Made by a program: the position numbers and the translations under genes
Shown here: piece after piece, positions 5,505-11,953 of the stretch
Position numbering within the stretch: the stretch's first letter is position 1
Layout of the letters: each line of letters starts with the position of its first letter
Assembly: GCA_041498295.1 (NCBI GenBank)
Contig: JBGQIB010000138.1
Span: 1 to 12,821 of the forward strand
DNA length: 12,821 nucleotides
Source of the DNA: VGRW01 sp041498295
GTDB taxonomy: Bacteria; Myxococcota_A; UBA9160; SZUA-336
Direction: 5' to 3'
The notes under the pieces: model-generated
What the model was told of the DNA's origin: nothing
Database searches by the model: none
Seen by the model: only the letters and a program-made list of their open reading frames with translations

Positions 5505-7199
5505 ATGGCGAGGGAGGCGGACGCTCGCTCCGATTTCGCGACGATCGCAGCGATCGCGGCGGTCGGCGCGCTTCTCTATTTCGCACGGGACTTCCTGATT
5601 CCCGTCGCGCTCGCCGCGCTGCTCGTCTTTCTCCTGAGTCCGGTCGTGAAGCGCCTCGAGCGGATCGGTGTGCCGCGCGTCGCGGGCGTGGCAGCGGTCG
5701 CGCTGGCGATCCTGTCGGCGGTCGCGCTCGCGTTGTGGTTCATTTCGGGCGAAGTGACCGAGCTCGTCGGGAGCCTGCCCGATTTCAAGGCCACGTTCCT
5801 CGAGAAGCTGCGCACGCTGCGCGGACCGGTGCGCTCCCTCGCGGATGCGCTGGGCTGGATCGATCGGCTAAGCAAGGAGATCGATCCGGCTGCGGGCCAG
5901 GGTCAGGCGCCGCAGGTCCAGATCGTCGAGAAGCCGAGCGCTTTCTCCGCGCTGTCGCGCTTCGTATCGCCGCTGCTCCCGGTGCTCGGGACCGCCGGCG
6001 TGGTCGCGGTGCTGGCGATCTTCATGCTGGTGCAGAGTGACTTGCCCAAGCGCATCATCGCGCTGCTCGCGCTGCGCGACTCGCGTCTGTCGCCGCGCGC
6101 CCTCGACGAAGCGGGCGAGCTCGTCAGTCGCTTCCTCGGACGGCAGGCGCTCGCTTGTCTGTTCCAGGGCGTCGTCGTCTGGATCGGACTCTGGATCATC
6201 GGCGTGCCGGGCTCGTTCGTGTTCGGGTTCATCTCCGCGATCCTGCGCTCGATCCCGTATTTCGGCCCGGCGACGGCGGCCGCGCTGCCGATCGCGTTCT
6301 GTCTGGCCGCGTTCCACGGCTTCAAGATGACTCTCTGGACGGTCGGCTTCTTCGTCGGCCTCGAGCTGTTCACGAGCAACGTGCTCGACCCGCGCGTGCT
6401 CGGCCGCGGCGCGGGGCTGACACCCTTCGGTGTCATTCTCTCGGCCAGCTTCTGGGCCTGGCTCTGGGGCGCTCCAGGGTTGTTTCTCGCGATCCCGCTG
6501 ACGGCGTGCCTGACGGTCGTCGGCCGCTATGTGCCGCAGCTCGCGTTTCTTCCTGCGCTGCTCGGGCACGACTCGGTGGCCACGCCGGCGGCCAGACTCT
6601 ACGAGCGACTCGCCACCCGCGACGACGACGAGGCGGCTGCGCTCCTGCGTCACGCGGCCAAGGACGGCGATCTCGTCGAGCTCTCCGACGCGCTCGTGCT
6701 GCCGCTGCTCGCGCACCTCTTTGCCGAGCGCGAAGCGGGCCGTTGCTCGCGCGCGGACCTCGTGCGCTGCCTGCGCAGACTGCGCGAGCTGCTTGCGGAG
6801 CGGATCGCCTCCGTTCCCGTCGTACAACGCACAGGCCCGGCTCGCTGCCTGCGCATCGAAGAGCTGCGCGCGAGCGGGCTCGATCGCTTCGCGCGTGACT
6901 GGATCGCGACGGTGCTCGAGCGCTGTGGCTTCGGGGTTCTCGAGCAGGGGCGCAGCGGCAGCGCGGTGACCCCGAGTGACGAAGTGGCGATGCTCGTCCT
7001 CACCGGCGTCGGCCACCGCGCGATCGTCGAAGCCCTCGGCTCCGTCCGCAACCGAGAGCGCGTACGGGGACGCGACGCCGTTCTCCTCGCCGCCGCCAGC
7101 GAGGCGCGGCGACTCACGTCGACCGCGGGCGTTCCGATCGTCGTCTCGTGCGCAATGCTCGTCGCGTCCCTCTCGCCCGCCCCGATCTCGGCGGGTTGA
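5505..7199 (+). CDS. AI-2E family (PerM-type) transporter with C-terminal extension
   Basis: A 564-residue protein. Residues 1-350 are the AI-2E/PerM exporter-like domain: membrane segments near 11-45 (with the family pattern FARDFLIPVALAALLVFLLSPVVKRL), 57-82 and 160-180, then a cluster at 215-340 including RSIPYFGPATAAALPIAF, LDPRVLGRGAGLTPFGVIL and APGLFLAIPLTACLTVVGRYV. Family members export varied small molecules; the substrate here is unknown. Residues from about 355 to 564 are soluble, starting LYERLATRDDDEAAALLRHAAK, then a helical LCR-rich stretch and a weak alternating region. This makes the protein about 200 residues longer than the common 350; similar tails are known in some family members. 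The ATG at 5505 begins just before the first membrane segment; the open frame runs far upstream but there is opposite csbD and arginine-rich, not coding. No strong ribosome site is visible. Confidence 0.85.
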   Translation: MAREADARSDFATIAAIAAVGALLYFARDFLIPVALAALLVFLLSPVVKRLERIGVPRVAGVAAVALAILSAVALALWFISGEVTELVGSLPDFKATFLEKLRTLRGPVRSLADALGWIDRLSKEIDPAAGQGQAPQVQIVEKPSAFSALSRFVSPLLPVLGTAGVVAVLAIFMLVQSDLPKRIIALLALRDSRLSPRALDEAGELVSRFLGRQALACLFQGVVVWIGLWIIGVPGSFVFGFISAILRSIPYFGPATAAALPIAFCLAAFHGFKMTLWTVGFFVGLELFTSNVLDPRVLGRGAGLTPFGVILSASFWAWLWGAPGLFLAIPLTACLTVVGRYVPQLAFLPALLGHDSVATPAARLYERLATRDDDEAAALLRHAAKDGDLVELSDALVLPLLAHLFAEREAGRCSRADLVRCLRRLRELLAERIASVPVVQRTGPARCLRIEELRASGLDRFARDWIATVLERCGFGVLEQGRSGSAVTPSDEVAMLVLTGVGHRAIVEALGSVRNRERVRGRDAVLLAAASEARRLTSTAGVPIVVSCAMLVASLSPAPISAG

Positions 7200-7209
7200 C
7201 AGGCGAGGG

Positions 7210-7281
7210 GAGGGCCGCCCCGAGCCGAGCCCGCGGGCGCCGAAGGCGCGCGCAGCGAGCTGCAGGAGAGCGAAGTCAATC
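7210..7281. repeat. Intergenic 72-bp repeat, copy 2
   Basis: The second copy of the repeat at 547-618 has the same orientation, no gaps and 11 differences. It lies just after the permease stop (7197-7199) and before cysD. The hairpin is kept: arms 7237-7241 (GCGCC) and 7245-7249 (GGCGC), loop GAA. One internal pair is swapped from G-C to C-G relative to copy 1. Its terminal decamer CGAAGTCAAT (7271-7280) is repeated once more at 7291-7300. Confidence 0.7.
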
Positions 7282-7300
7282 GGGTGCGGGCGAAGTCAAT
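7271..7300. repeat. Tandem decamer CGAAGTCAAT, 20-bp period
   Basis: CGAAGTCAAT occurs at 7271-7280 and again at 7291-7300, so one copy belongs to the 72-bp repeat and one follows it, 20 bp (about two helical turns) apart, directly upstream of the cysD start at 7321. The second copy runs into a TTGTCTAGAAT stretch that may be a promoter. It could be partial duplication of the repeat end or a pair of protein sites on one DNA face. Confidence 0.45.
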
Positions 7301-7305
7301 TTGTC

Positions 7306-7311
7306 TAGAAT
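7306..7311 (+). promoter_or_regulatory. Possible -10 box of cysD
   Basis: TAGAAT (5 of 6 with TATAAT) lies 9 bp before the GTG start of cysD, in an otherwise very GC-rich region. No good -35 hexamer is seen at 16-18 bp. If used, transcription would begin at or within a few bases of the start codon, giving a leaderless or nearly leaderless mRNA, which fits the absence of a ribosome site. Confidence 0.3.
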
Positions 7312-7320
7312 GCTCCGGCC

Positions 7321-8214
7321 GTGACGAACCTCGAGGCGCTGGAAGCGGAAGCCATCTTCATCCTGCGGGAAGTCGTGGCCGAGTTCCGCAACCCGGTCAT
7401 GCTGTACTCGATCGGGAAGGACTCGGGCGTGCTCGCGCATCTCGCGCGCAAAGCCTTCCACCCGGGCAAGCCGCCGTTCCCGCTCTTGCACGTCGACACG
7501 ACCTGGAAGTTCCGCGCGATGTACGAGTTCCGCGACCGCTTCGCGCGCGAGAACGGCTTCGAGCTGCTCAAGTGGACCAACCCAGAGGGGCTGGCGAAGA
7601 ACGTGAATCCGTTCGACTACAGCTCGAGCGTGTACACGAACATCATGAAGACGCAGGCGCTGCTGCAGGCGCTCGAGAAGTACGGCTTCGACGCGGCGTT
7701 TGGCGGCGCGCGCCGCGACGAGGAGAAGTCGCGCGCGAAGGAGCGCGTGTACTCGTTCCGCGACCGCAACCATCAGTGGGATCCGAAGAACCAGCGGCCC
7801 GAGCTCTGGAACCTGTACAACGCGCGCGTGCACAAAGGTGAGTCGATCCGGGTGTTTCCGCTCTCCAACTGGACCGAGCTCGACACCTGGCTCTACATCC
7901 ACCGCGAGGGCATCCCCGTCGTGCCGCTCTACTTCGCGGCGGAGCGCCCGATCGTGAACCGCGACGGCAACTGGATCATGGTCGACGACGAGCGCTTCCG
8001 GCTGCGCGCGGGCGAGCAGCCCGAGCCGCGTCGGGTGCGCTTCCGCACGCTCGGCTGCTATCCGCTCTCCGGAGCGATCGAGTCGGACGCGACGGACCTC
8101 CCCGGAGTGATTCGCGAAATGCTGCTCGCGCGCGTCTCGGAGCGGCAGGGCCGAGTCATCGACTATGACGAAGAAGCCTCGATGGAGAAGAAGAAGCGCG
8201 AGGGGTACTTCTAG
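7321..8214 (+). CDS. cysD: Sulfate adenylyltransferase subunit 2 (CysD)
   Basis: The 297-residue catalytic subunit of ATP sulfurylase, which adenylates sulfate to APS in the cytoplasm. It belongs to the PAPS-reductase-like ATP pyrophosphatase fold. The PP-loop is YSIGKDSGVLAHLARKAF at 29-46, close to the usual YSIGKDSSV with Gly replacing the second Ser. Other CysD hallmarks are LLHVDTTWKFRAMYEFRD, FGGARRDEEKSRAKERV, NLYNARVHKGESIRVFPLSNWTELD, RFRTLGCYPLSGAI and the C-terminal MEKKKREGYF. Length is normal for the family. The start is GTG at 7321; no Shine-Dalgarno is visible. The partner cysNC begins 2 bp after its stop, so they form an operon, as the heterodimer requires. Confidence 0.95.
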   Translation: MTNLEALEAEAIFILREVVAEFRNPVMLYSIGKDSGVLAHLARKAFHPGKPPFPLLHVDTTWKFRAMYEFRDRFARENGFELLKWTNPEGLAKNVNPFDYSSSVYTNIMKTQALLQALEKYGFDAAFGGARRDEEKSRAKERVYSFRDRNHQWDPKNQRPELWNLYNARVHKGESIRVFPLSNWTELDTWLYIHREGIPVVPLYFAAERPIVNRDGNWIMVDDERFRLRAGEQPEPRRVRFRTLGCYPLSGAIESDATDLPGVIREMLLARVSERQGRVIDYDEEASMEKKKREGYF

Positions 8215-8216
8215 CG

Positions 8217-10148
8217 ATGCTGGAAGAGCTGGCGCTGGGCGACGTCGAGGCGTATCTCGCCCGCCACGAGCGGAAGGAGCTGCTGCGCCTCCTGACCTGC
8301 GGCTCCGTCGACGACGGCAAGAGCACGCTGATCGGGCGGCTCCTGCATGACTCGAAGCTGATCTACGAGGACCAGCTCGCGGCGGTCGCGCGGGACAGCA
8401 AGAAAGAGGGGACGACCGGCGGCGACATCGACCTCGCGCTGCTATTGGACGGTCTCAAGGCCGAGCGCGAGCAGGGCATCACGATCGATGTCGCGTACCG
8501 CTATTTCTCGACGGAGAAGCGCAAGTTCATCATCGCCGACTGTCCGGGTCACGAGCAGTACACACGCAACATGGCCACCGGTGCGTCGACTTGTGACCTC
8601 GCGGTGATCCTGATCGACGCGCGCAAGGGCGTGCTACCGCAGACACGCCGCCACAGCTTCATCGTCGCGCTGCTCGGCCTGCGCCACGTCGTGGTCGCGG
8701 TGAACAAGATGGACCTCGTGAACTGGTCGCAGGAGGTCTTCGACAAAATCCGCGCCGACTACGAGGTGTTCGCGAGCCGACTCGACCTGCCGGACATTCA
8801 CTTTCTGCCGCTGTCGGCGCTCACGGGCGACAATGTGGTGGAGCGCAGCGAGAAGCTCCCCTGGTATCACGGCGGGCCGCTGCTCGATCACCTGGAGAAC
8901 GTGCACGTCGGCTCGGATCGCGGGCTCAACGACCTGCGCTTTCCCGTGCAGTGGGTGAGTCGACCGAATCTCGACTTCCGCGGTTTCGCGGGCACGATCG
9001 CTGCGGGGCGCATTCGCCCCGGCGACGAAGTACGGGTGGTGCCCGCGGGCAAGACGAGCCGAGTGACTCACATCTCGACCTTCGGCGGCGATCTTTCCGA
9101 GGCCAGCGCGCCGATGCCCGTGACCCTGACCTTGGCGGACGAGATCGACGTCTCGCGCGGCGACATGCTCGTGACTCCCGGCAGCCTGCCGCGCATCGAG
9201 CGCGACTTCGAGGCGATGCTCGTCTGGATGTCGGAGGAGCCGCTCGCCGTCGGCCGCCAGTACTTCGTGAAGCACACGCACAATCTGGTCGCGGGTCAGG
9301 TCGCGCAGCTGCGCTACGCCGTCGATGTGAATACGCTCGAGCAGAAGCCCGCGGCGGGGCTCGCGTTGAACGAGGTCGGGCGCGTGCAGGTGTCGCTCGC
9401 TCGCGCGATCCCGTTCGACGCCTACGCGCGCAACCGCAACACGGGCGCGTTCATCGTGATCGATCGAGTCACCAATGGCACCGTCGGCGCGGGCATGATC
9501 CTGCAGCGGCAGTCGGGTCCGGAGCGCGGCCGCTCCTTCTGGGAAGCGGAGCCGGCGAGTGACTTGCTGCGCCGCAAGACGAGCCCGGTCTCGACCGACG
9601 AGCGCGCGGAGCGGCTGGGCCAGAAGCCTACCACGCTCCTGCTGACGGGACTCACCGGCGCCGGTAAGTCGACATTGGCGTCCGCGCTGGAGCGGCGGCT
9701 GTTCGACTCGGGCCACCAGGCGATCGCGCTCGACGGCGAGAACCTGCGCCTGGGCATCAGCCGCGACCTGGGCTTCAGCGAGGTCGAGCGCTCCGAAAAC
9801 CTGCGCCGCGCGGCCGAAGTCGCGCGTCTCGCGAACGAGGCCGGCCTGATCTGCATTTGTTCCTTCGTCGCGCCGAACGCGGAGGTGCGCGAACGCGTGC
9901 GCGAGATGATCGGCTCGGACCGCTATCTCGAGATCTATCTCTCCGCGCCGCTCGACATCGCGCGTGCGCGCGACACGGGCGGCATGTACACCCGCGCGGA
10001 CGCGGGCGAGATCCAGCGCTTTCCCGGCGTCTCCGCCCCTTACGATGTCCCTGCCACGCCCGACCTAGTCCTGCCTACGCACGAGCTCGACGTCGATGCG
10101 TGCGTGGATCGCGTCGTCCGCCTGCTGGAGCAGCGCGGCCGGATCTGA
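8217..10148 (+). CDS. cysNC: Bifunctional sulfate adenylyltransferase subunit 1 / APS kinase (CysN-CysC)
   Basis: A 643-residue fusion. Residues 1 to about 445 are the CysN GTPase that drives CysD: G1 GSVDDGKST at 29-37, G3 DCPGHEQ at 108-114, G4 NKMD at 163-166, SALTG as G5, then EF-Tu-like beta-barrel domains. From about 470 the APS kinase begins: P-loop GLTGAGKST at 478-486, LDGENLRLGISRDLGF from 505, and GEIQRFPGVSAPYDVP near the end. The product is PAPS, for reductive assimilation or for sulfation of polysaccharides and lipids. The kinase differs from the classical form (DGDNVRHG, KGLYKKAR): Asp to Glu508, MYTRADAGEI in place of LYKKARAGEI, and FVAPNAEVR in place of FISPYRxxR. All core ATP-site residues are kept, and I believe such forms occur in other CysNC fusions. 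No cysH or sulfotransferase is nearby to tell the fate of PAPS. Confidence 0.93.
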   Translation: MLEELALGDVEAYLARHERKELLRLLTCGSVDDGKSTLIGRLLHDSKLIYEDQLAAVARDSKKEGTTGGDIDLALLLDGLKAEREQGITIDVAYRYFSTEKRKFIIADCPGHEQYTRNMATGASTCDLAVILIDARKGVLPQTRRHSFIVALLGLRHVVVAVNKMDLVNWSQEVFDKIRADYEVFASRLDLPDIHFLPLSALTGDNVVERSEKLPWYHGGPLLDHLENVHVGSDRGLNDLRFPVQWVSRPNLDFRGFAGTIAAGRIRPGDEVRVVPAGKTSRVTHISTFGGDLSEASAPMPVTLTLADEIDVSRGDMLVTPGSLPRIERDFEAMLVWMSEEPLAVGRQYFVKHTHNLVAGQVAQLRYAVDVNTLEQKPAAGLALNEVGRVQVSLARAIPFDAYARNRNTGAFIVIDRVTNGTVGAGMILQRQSGPERGRSFWEAEPASDLLRRKTSPVSTDERAERLGQKPTTLLLTGLTGAGKSTLASALERRLFDSGHQAIALDGENLRLGISRDLGFSEVERSENLRRAAEVARLANEAGLICICSFVAPNAEVRERVREMIGSDRYLEIYLSAPLDIARARDTGGMYTRADAGEIQRFPGVSAPYDVPATPDLVLPTHELDVDACVDRVVRLLEQRGRI

Positions 10149-10361
10149 CCCGGTGACTCGCCGCCCGAGTGGTGGCGGGCGCCTCCTCGTGGGTCCCCTC
10201 GGCGGACCTCGACCCGACTCGTCGGCGTCCCGCCCCGGCTCGGGCTCCGTTTCTCGGATCCCGTGTCGCCGCGCCCGGTGCGTCCGGCGCCGCCTCGGGG
10301 GTCCTCCCCCCGGAGTACCGGTACCCTCCTCGGACGGCACCGGCCGCACCGGGCGCTCGCG

Positions 10362-10450
10362 CAAGCTGGTGCGAGCATCGGCAAGAGCTGTGAGGCGCGC
10401 GTGCGGCATTGCGTGCACCAGCAAGATGCTCTTACACCAACTAATTGGTG
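10362..10450. other. Candidate structured RNA or regulatory element
   Basis: Dense complementarity: GCTGGTGC (10365-10372) with GCACCAGC (10415-10422), GAGCATC (10373-10379) with GATGCTC (10425-10431), AAGAGC (10383-10388) with GCTCTT (10428-10433), and CACCAA (10435-10440) with TTGGTG (10445-10450) around CTAA. The first two helices cross, so they would form a pseudoknot or be mutually exclusive. The stretch is less GC-rich than its surroundings. Strand and function are unknown; I do not recognise it as a described RNA family. Confidence 0.35.
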
Positions 10451-10540
10451 GAAGATCGACTCACTGCTCGAGTCGGCGACAGGCCGGTGGCTCGCCGGGA
10501 TGCCGACGAGTGGGTTTCGCAGCGAGTCCCCGAGCGAGAA

Positions 10541-10562
10541 GGGCACCCGCGAGGAGGTGCCC
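10541..10562 (-). terminator. Hairpin downstream of cca, probable terminator
   Basis: GGGCACC (10541-10547) and GGTGCCC (10556-10562) form a perfect 7-bp stem with an 8-nt loop, 17 bp past the cca stop codon. Read on the minus strand the stem is followed by TTCTC, a weak U-rich tail. It suits termination of the moaA-cca transcript; it could also block readthrough from cysNC. Confidence 0.45.
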
Positions 10563-10579
10563 GGCGTGCCGCCGGCCGC

Positions 10580-11929
10580 TCAGCCCAGCACTCGTCGGAG
10601 TATCTGGTCCGGGTCCATCCATCCTGTCTCGTCCTGGACTTCACGGCAGCGCTCGAGAATGGCTCCGAACTCGACGCCGGGCTTCATCCCCCGCGCGATC
10701 AGATGCCGGCCGAGGACCGCGTCTCGCGGCGGCCGATGCTCGATCGCGAGCTCTCGCGCGCGGGCGAGAAACTCGTCGCCGGCGGGGAAGACTCGGCGGA
10801 CGGCTTCGTCGGTGGTGCGGCCGAGGTGGTCGGCGCGGGCGACGCGCACGAGTAACTCGGCGGAGGCGCCGGCGGCGCCGAGCTTGCGCGCGAGCCGGCG
10901 GTAGCCCTTCGCGGTCGTGTTCTGCTTCACGAACAGCGCGGGCGCGAGGTGGTGCTCGACGAGGGCGCTGACGCAGGTCACGAAGTCGAGGGGCGCGCGC
11001 ATGCGGCTGAGGAACGCGGCGGCGAGCTCGACGCCGCGCACGTCGTGACTCGGCGAGCGGACGCGTCCGTTCTCGGTCACGGTCGTCGGTGGCTTGCCGA
11101 CGTCGTGGAGCAGGGCGCCGAACATGAGCGCCGCGTCGTCCGAGCCGCCGTCGCGCAGGCGCGCGGCCTCGTCGATCACCAGCTGGTTGTGCAGCCAGCA
11201 GTCCCCCTCCGGGTGCCACTCGGGATCCTGGGGTACACCGATCAGTGCCGCGAGCTCGGGGGTGAAGCGGAGCAGGTCGGTCGCGCGCAGGAACTCGAGG
11301 CCGCGCGACGGGCGCACGCCCTTCAGCAGGAGCTTCCGCCACTCCTCGAGCACGCGCTCCGCGGAGAGCTCGGAGAGGTCGAGCGCGCGGCAAAGCCGGT
11401 CGAGCTCGGGGTCGATCGCCATCTCGAAGCGCGCCGCGAACTGCGCGACGCGCAGGCCGCGCAGCGGGTCCTCGGAGAAGTGTGCGGGGTCGGTCGCGCG
11501 GAGAACGCGCCGCTCGAGGTCGGCGCGGCCGCCGTGCGGATCGAGAAGCTCGCCGCTGAGTGGGTCGAGGCCGATGCTGTTGACGGTCAGATCGCGGCGA
11601 CGCGCGGCCGCTGCGAAGTCGAGACCGGGATCGAAGGCGATCTCGAAGCCCTTGTGACCGCTCGCCACCTTGCTGTCGCGGCGCGGCAGTGAGAAGTCGA
11701 TCGAGAGTCCTTTGACCTGCAGGACGCCGAAGGCGCGCCCGATCGAGATGACCTCGCCGAAGCGAGCCAACGTCTGTTCCAGGGTGCGGAGGTCCAGCCC
11801 GAACACCTCGACGTCGAGGTCCTTCGACTCCTCGCCGCGCAGCTTGTCGCGCACGTAGCCGCCGACGACGAGCGCGCGCCCGCCGGCCGCGGCGACGGCC
11901 CGAGCGATCTCGACGAGCTTCGAATCCAT
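10580..11929 (-). CDS. cca: CCA tRNA nucleotidyltransferase with HD domain
   Basis: 449 residues, class II nucleotidyltransferase. Visible: GGYVRDKLRGEESKDLDVEVFG at 23-44 with metal-binding D37/D39, IGRAFGVLQV at 63-72, a third acidic residue in IDFSLPR (D78), RRRDLTVNSIGLDP at 110-123, DPHGGRADLERRVLRA at 130-145, and FSEDPLRGLRVAQFAARF at 151-168 (EDxxR motif). A neck/body segment ERVLEEWRKLLL follows. From about 235 there is an HD phosphohydrolase domain: HPEGDCWLHNQ, then LLHDVGKP with H275/D276, then HDVRG. The enzyme adds or repairs the 3' CCA of tRNAs; HD-bearing members can also have phosphodiesterase/phosphatase activity. Poly(A) polymerase is a less likely alternative. GAGGGAAG precedes the ATG at 11929. 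It follows moaA by 24 bp, so the two are probably one transcript. The tRNA-Gly in this window already encodes CCA, so here the role may be repair. Confidence 0.88.
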   Translation of the reverse strand: MDSKLVEIARAVAAAGGRALVVGGYVRDKLRGEESKDLDVEVFGLDLRTLEQTLARFGEVISIGRAFGVLQVKGLSIDFSLPRRDSKVASGHKGFEIAFDPGLDFAAAARRRDLTVNSIGLDPLSGELLDPHGGRADLERRVLRATDPAHFSEDPLRGLRVAQFAARFEMAIDPELDRLCRALDLSELSAERVLEEWRKLLLKGVRPSRGLEFLRATDLLRFTPELAALIGVPQDPEWHPEGDCWLHNQLVIDEAARLRDGGSDDAALMFGALLHDVGKPPTTVTENGRVRSPSHDVRGVELAAAFLSRMRAPLDFVTCVSALVEHHLAPALFVKQNTTAKGYRRLARKLGAAGASAELLVRVARADHLGRTTDEAVRRVFPAGDEFLARARELAIEHRPPRDAVLGRHLIARGMKPGVEFGAILERCREVQDETGWMDPDQILRRVLG

Positions 11930-11953
11930 GGACTTCCCTCGCGGCGCGCGAGG

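Larger units (their letters stand above)
10149..10579. other. 431-bp gene-free region between convergent cysNC and cca
   Basis: No frame here looks coding: the open frames are arginine/proline/serine-rich, mutually overlapping and lack ribosome sites. The left half (10149-10330) is unusually C-rich on the plus strand and full of short dyads: GGTCC/GGACC (10192-10196 / 10204-10208), GGGGG/CCCCC with a TCCT loop (10297-10301 / 10306-10310), and the palindrome GTACCGGTAC (10315-10324). The middle (10362-10450) has several longer complementary segments. The right end holds a hairpin, probably the cca terminator. The left dyads may serve as terminator or mRNA 3'-end structures for cysNC; no T-tract marks a classical terminator. 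Confidence 0.5.

Noticed and set aside
5868..7016. 382-codon minus-strand frame inside the permease gene
   Set aside because: It is composed mostly of charged Arg/Glu/His repeats from antisense GC-rich codons; the plus strand has coherent membrane segments and family motifs.
8634..9716. 360-codon minus-strand frame inside cysNC
   Set aside because: It is antisense to all conserved GTPase and kinase motifs of cysNC; no domain is recognisable.
10040..10546. 168-codon minus-strand frame and the plus-strand frames 10096-10971 and 10263-10904 in the cysNC-cca gap
   Set aside because: I considered a hidden gene because the N-terminal part looks less biased, but it runs into Arg/Gly/Ser-rich nonsense, overlaps cysNC, has no ribosome site and coincides with the dyad-rich element.
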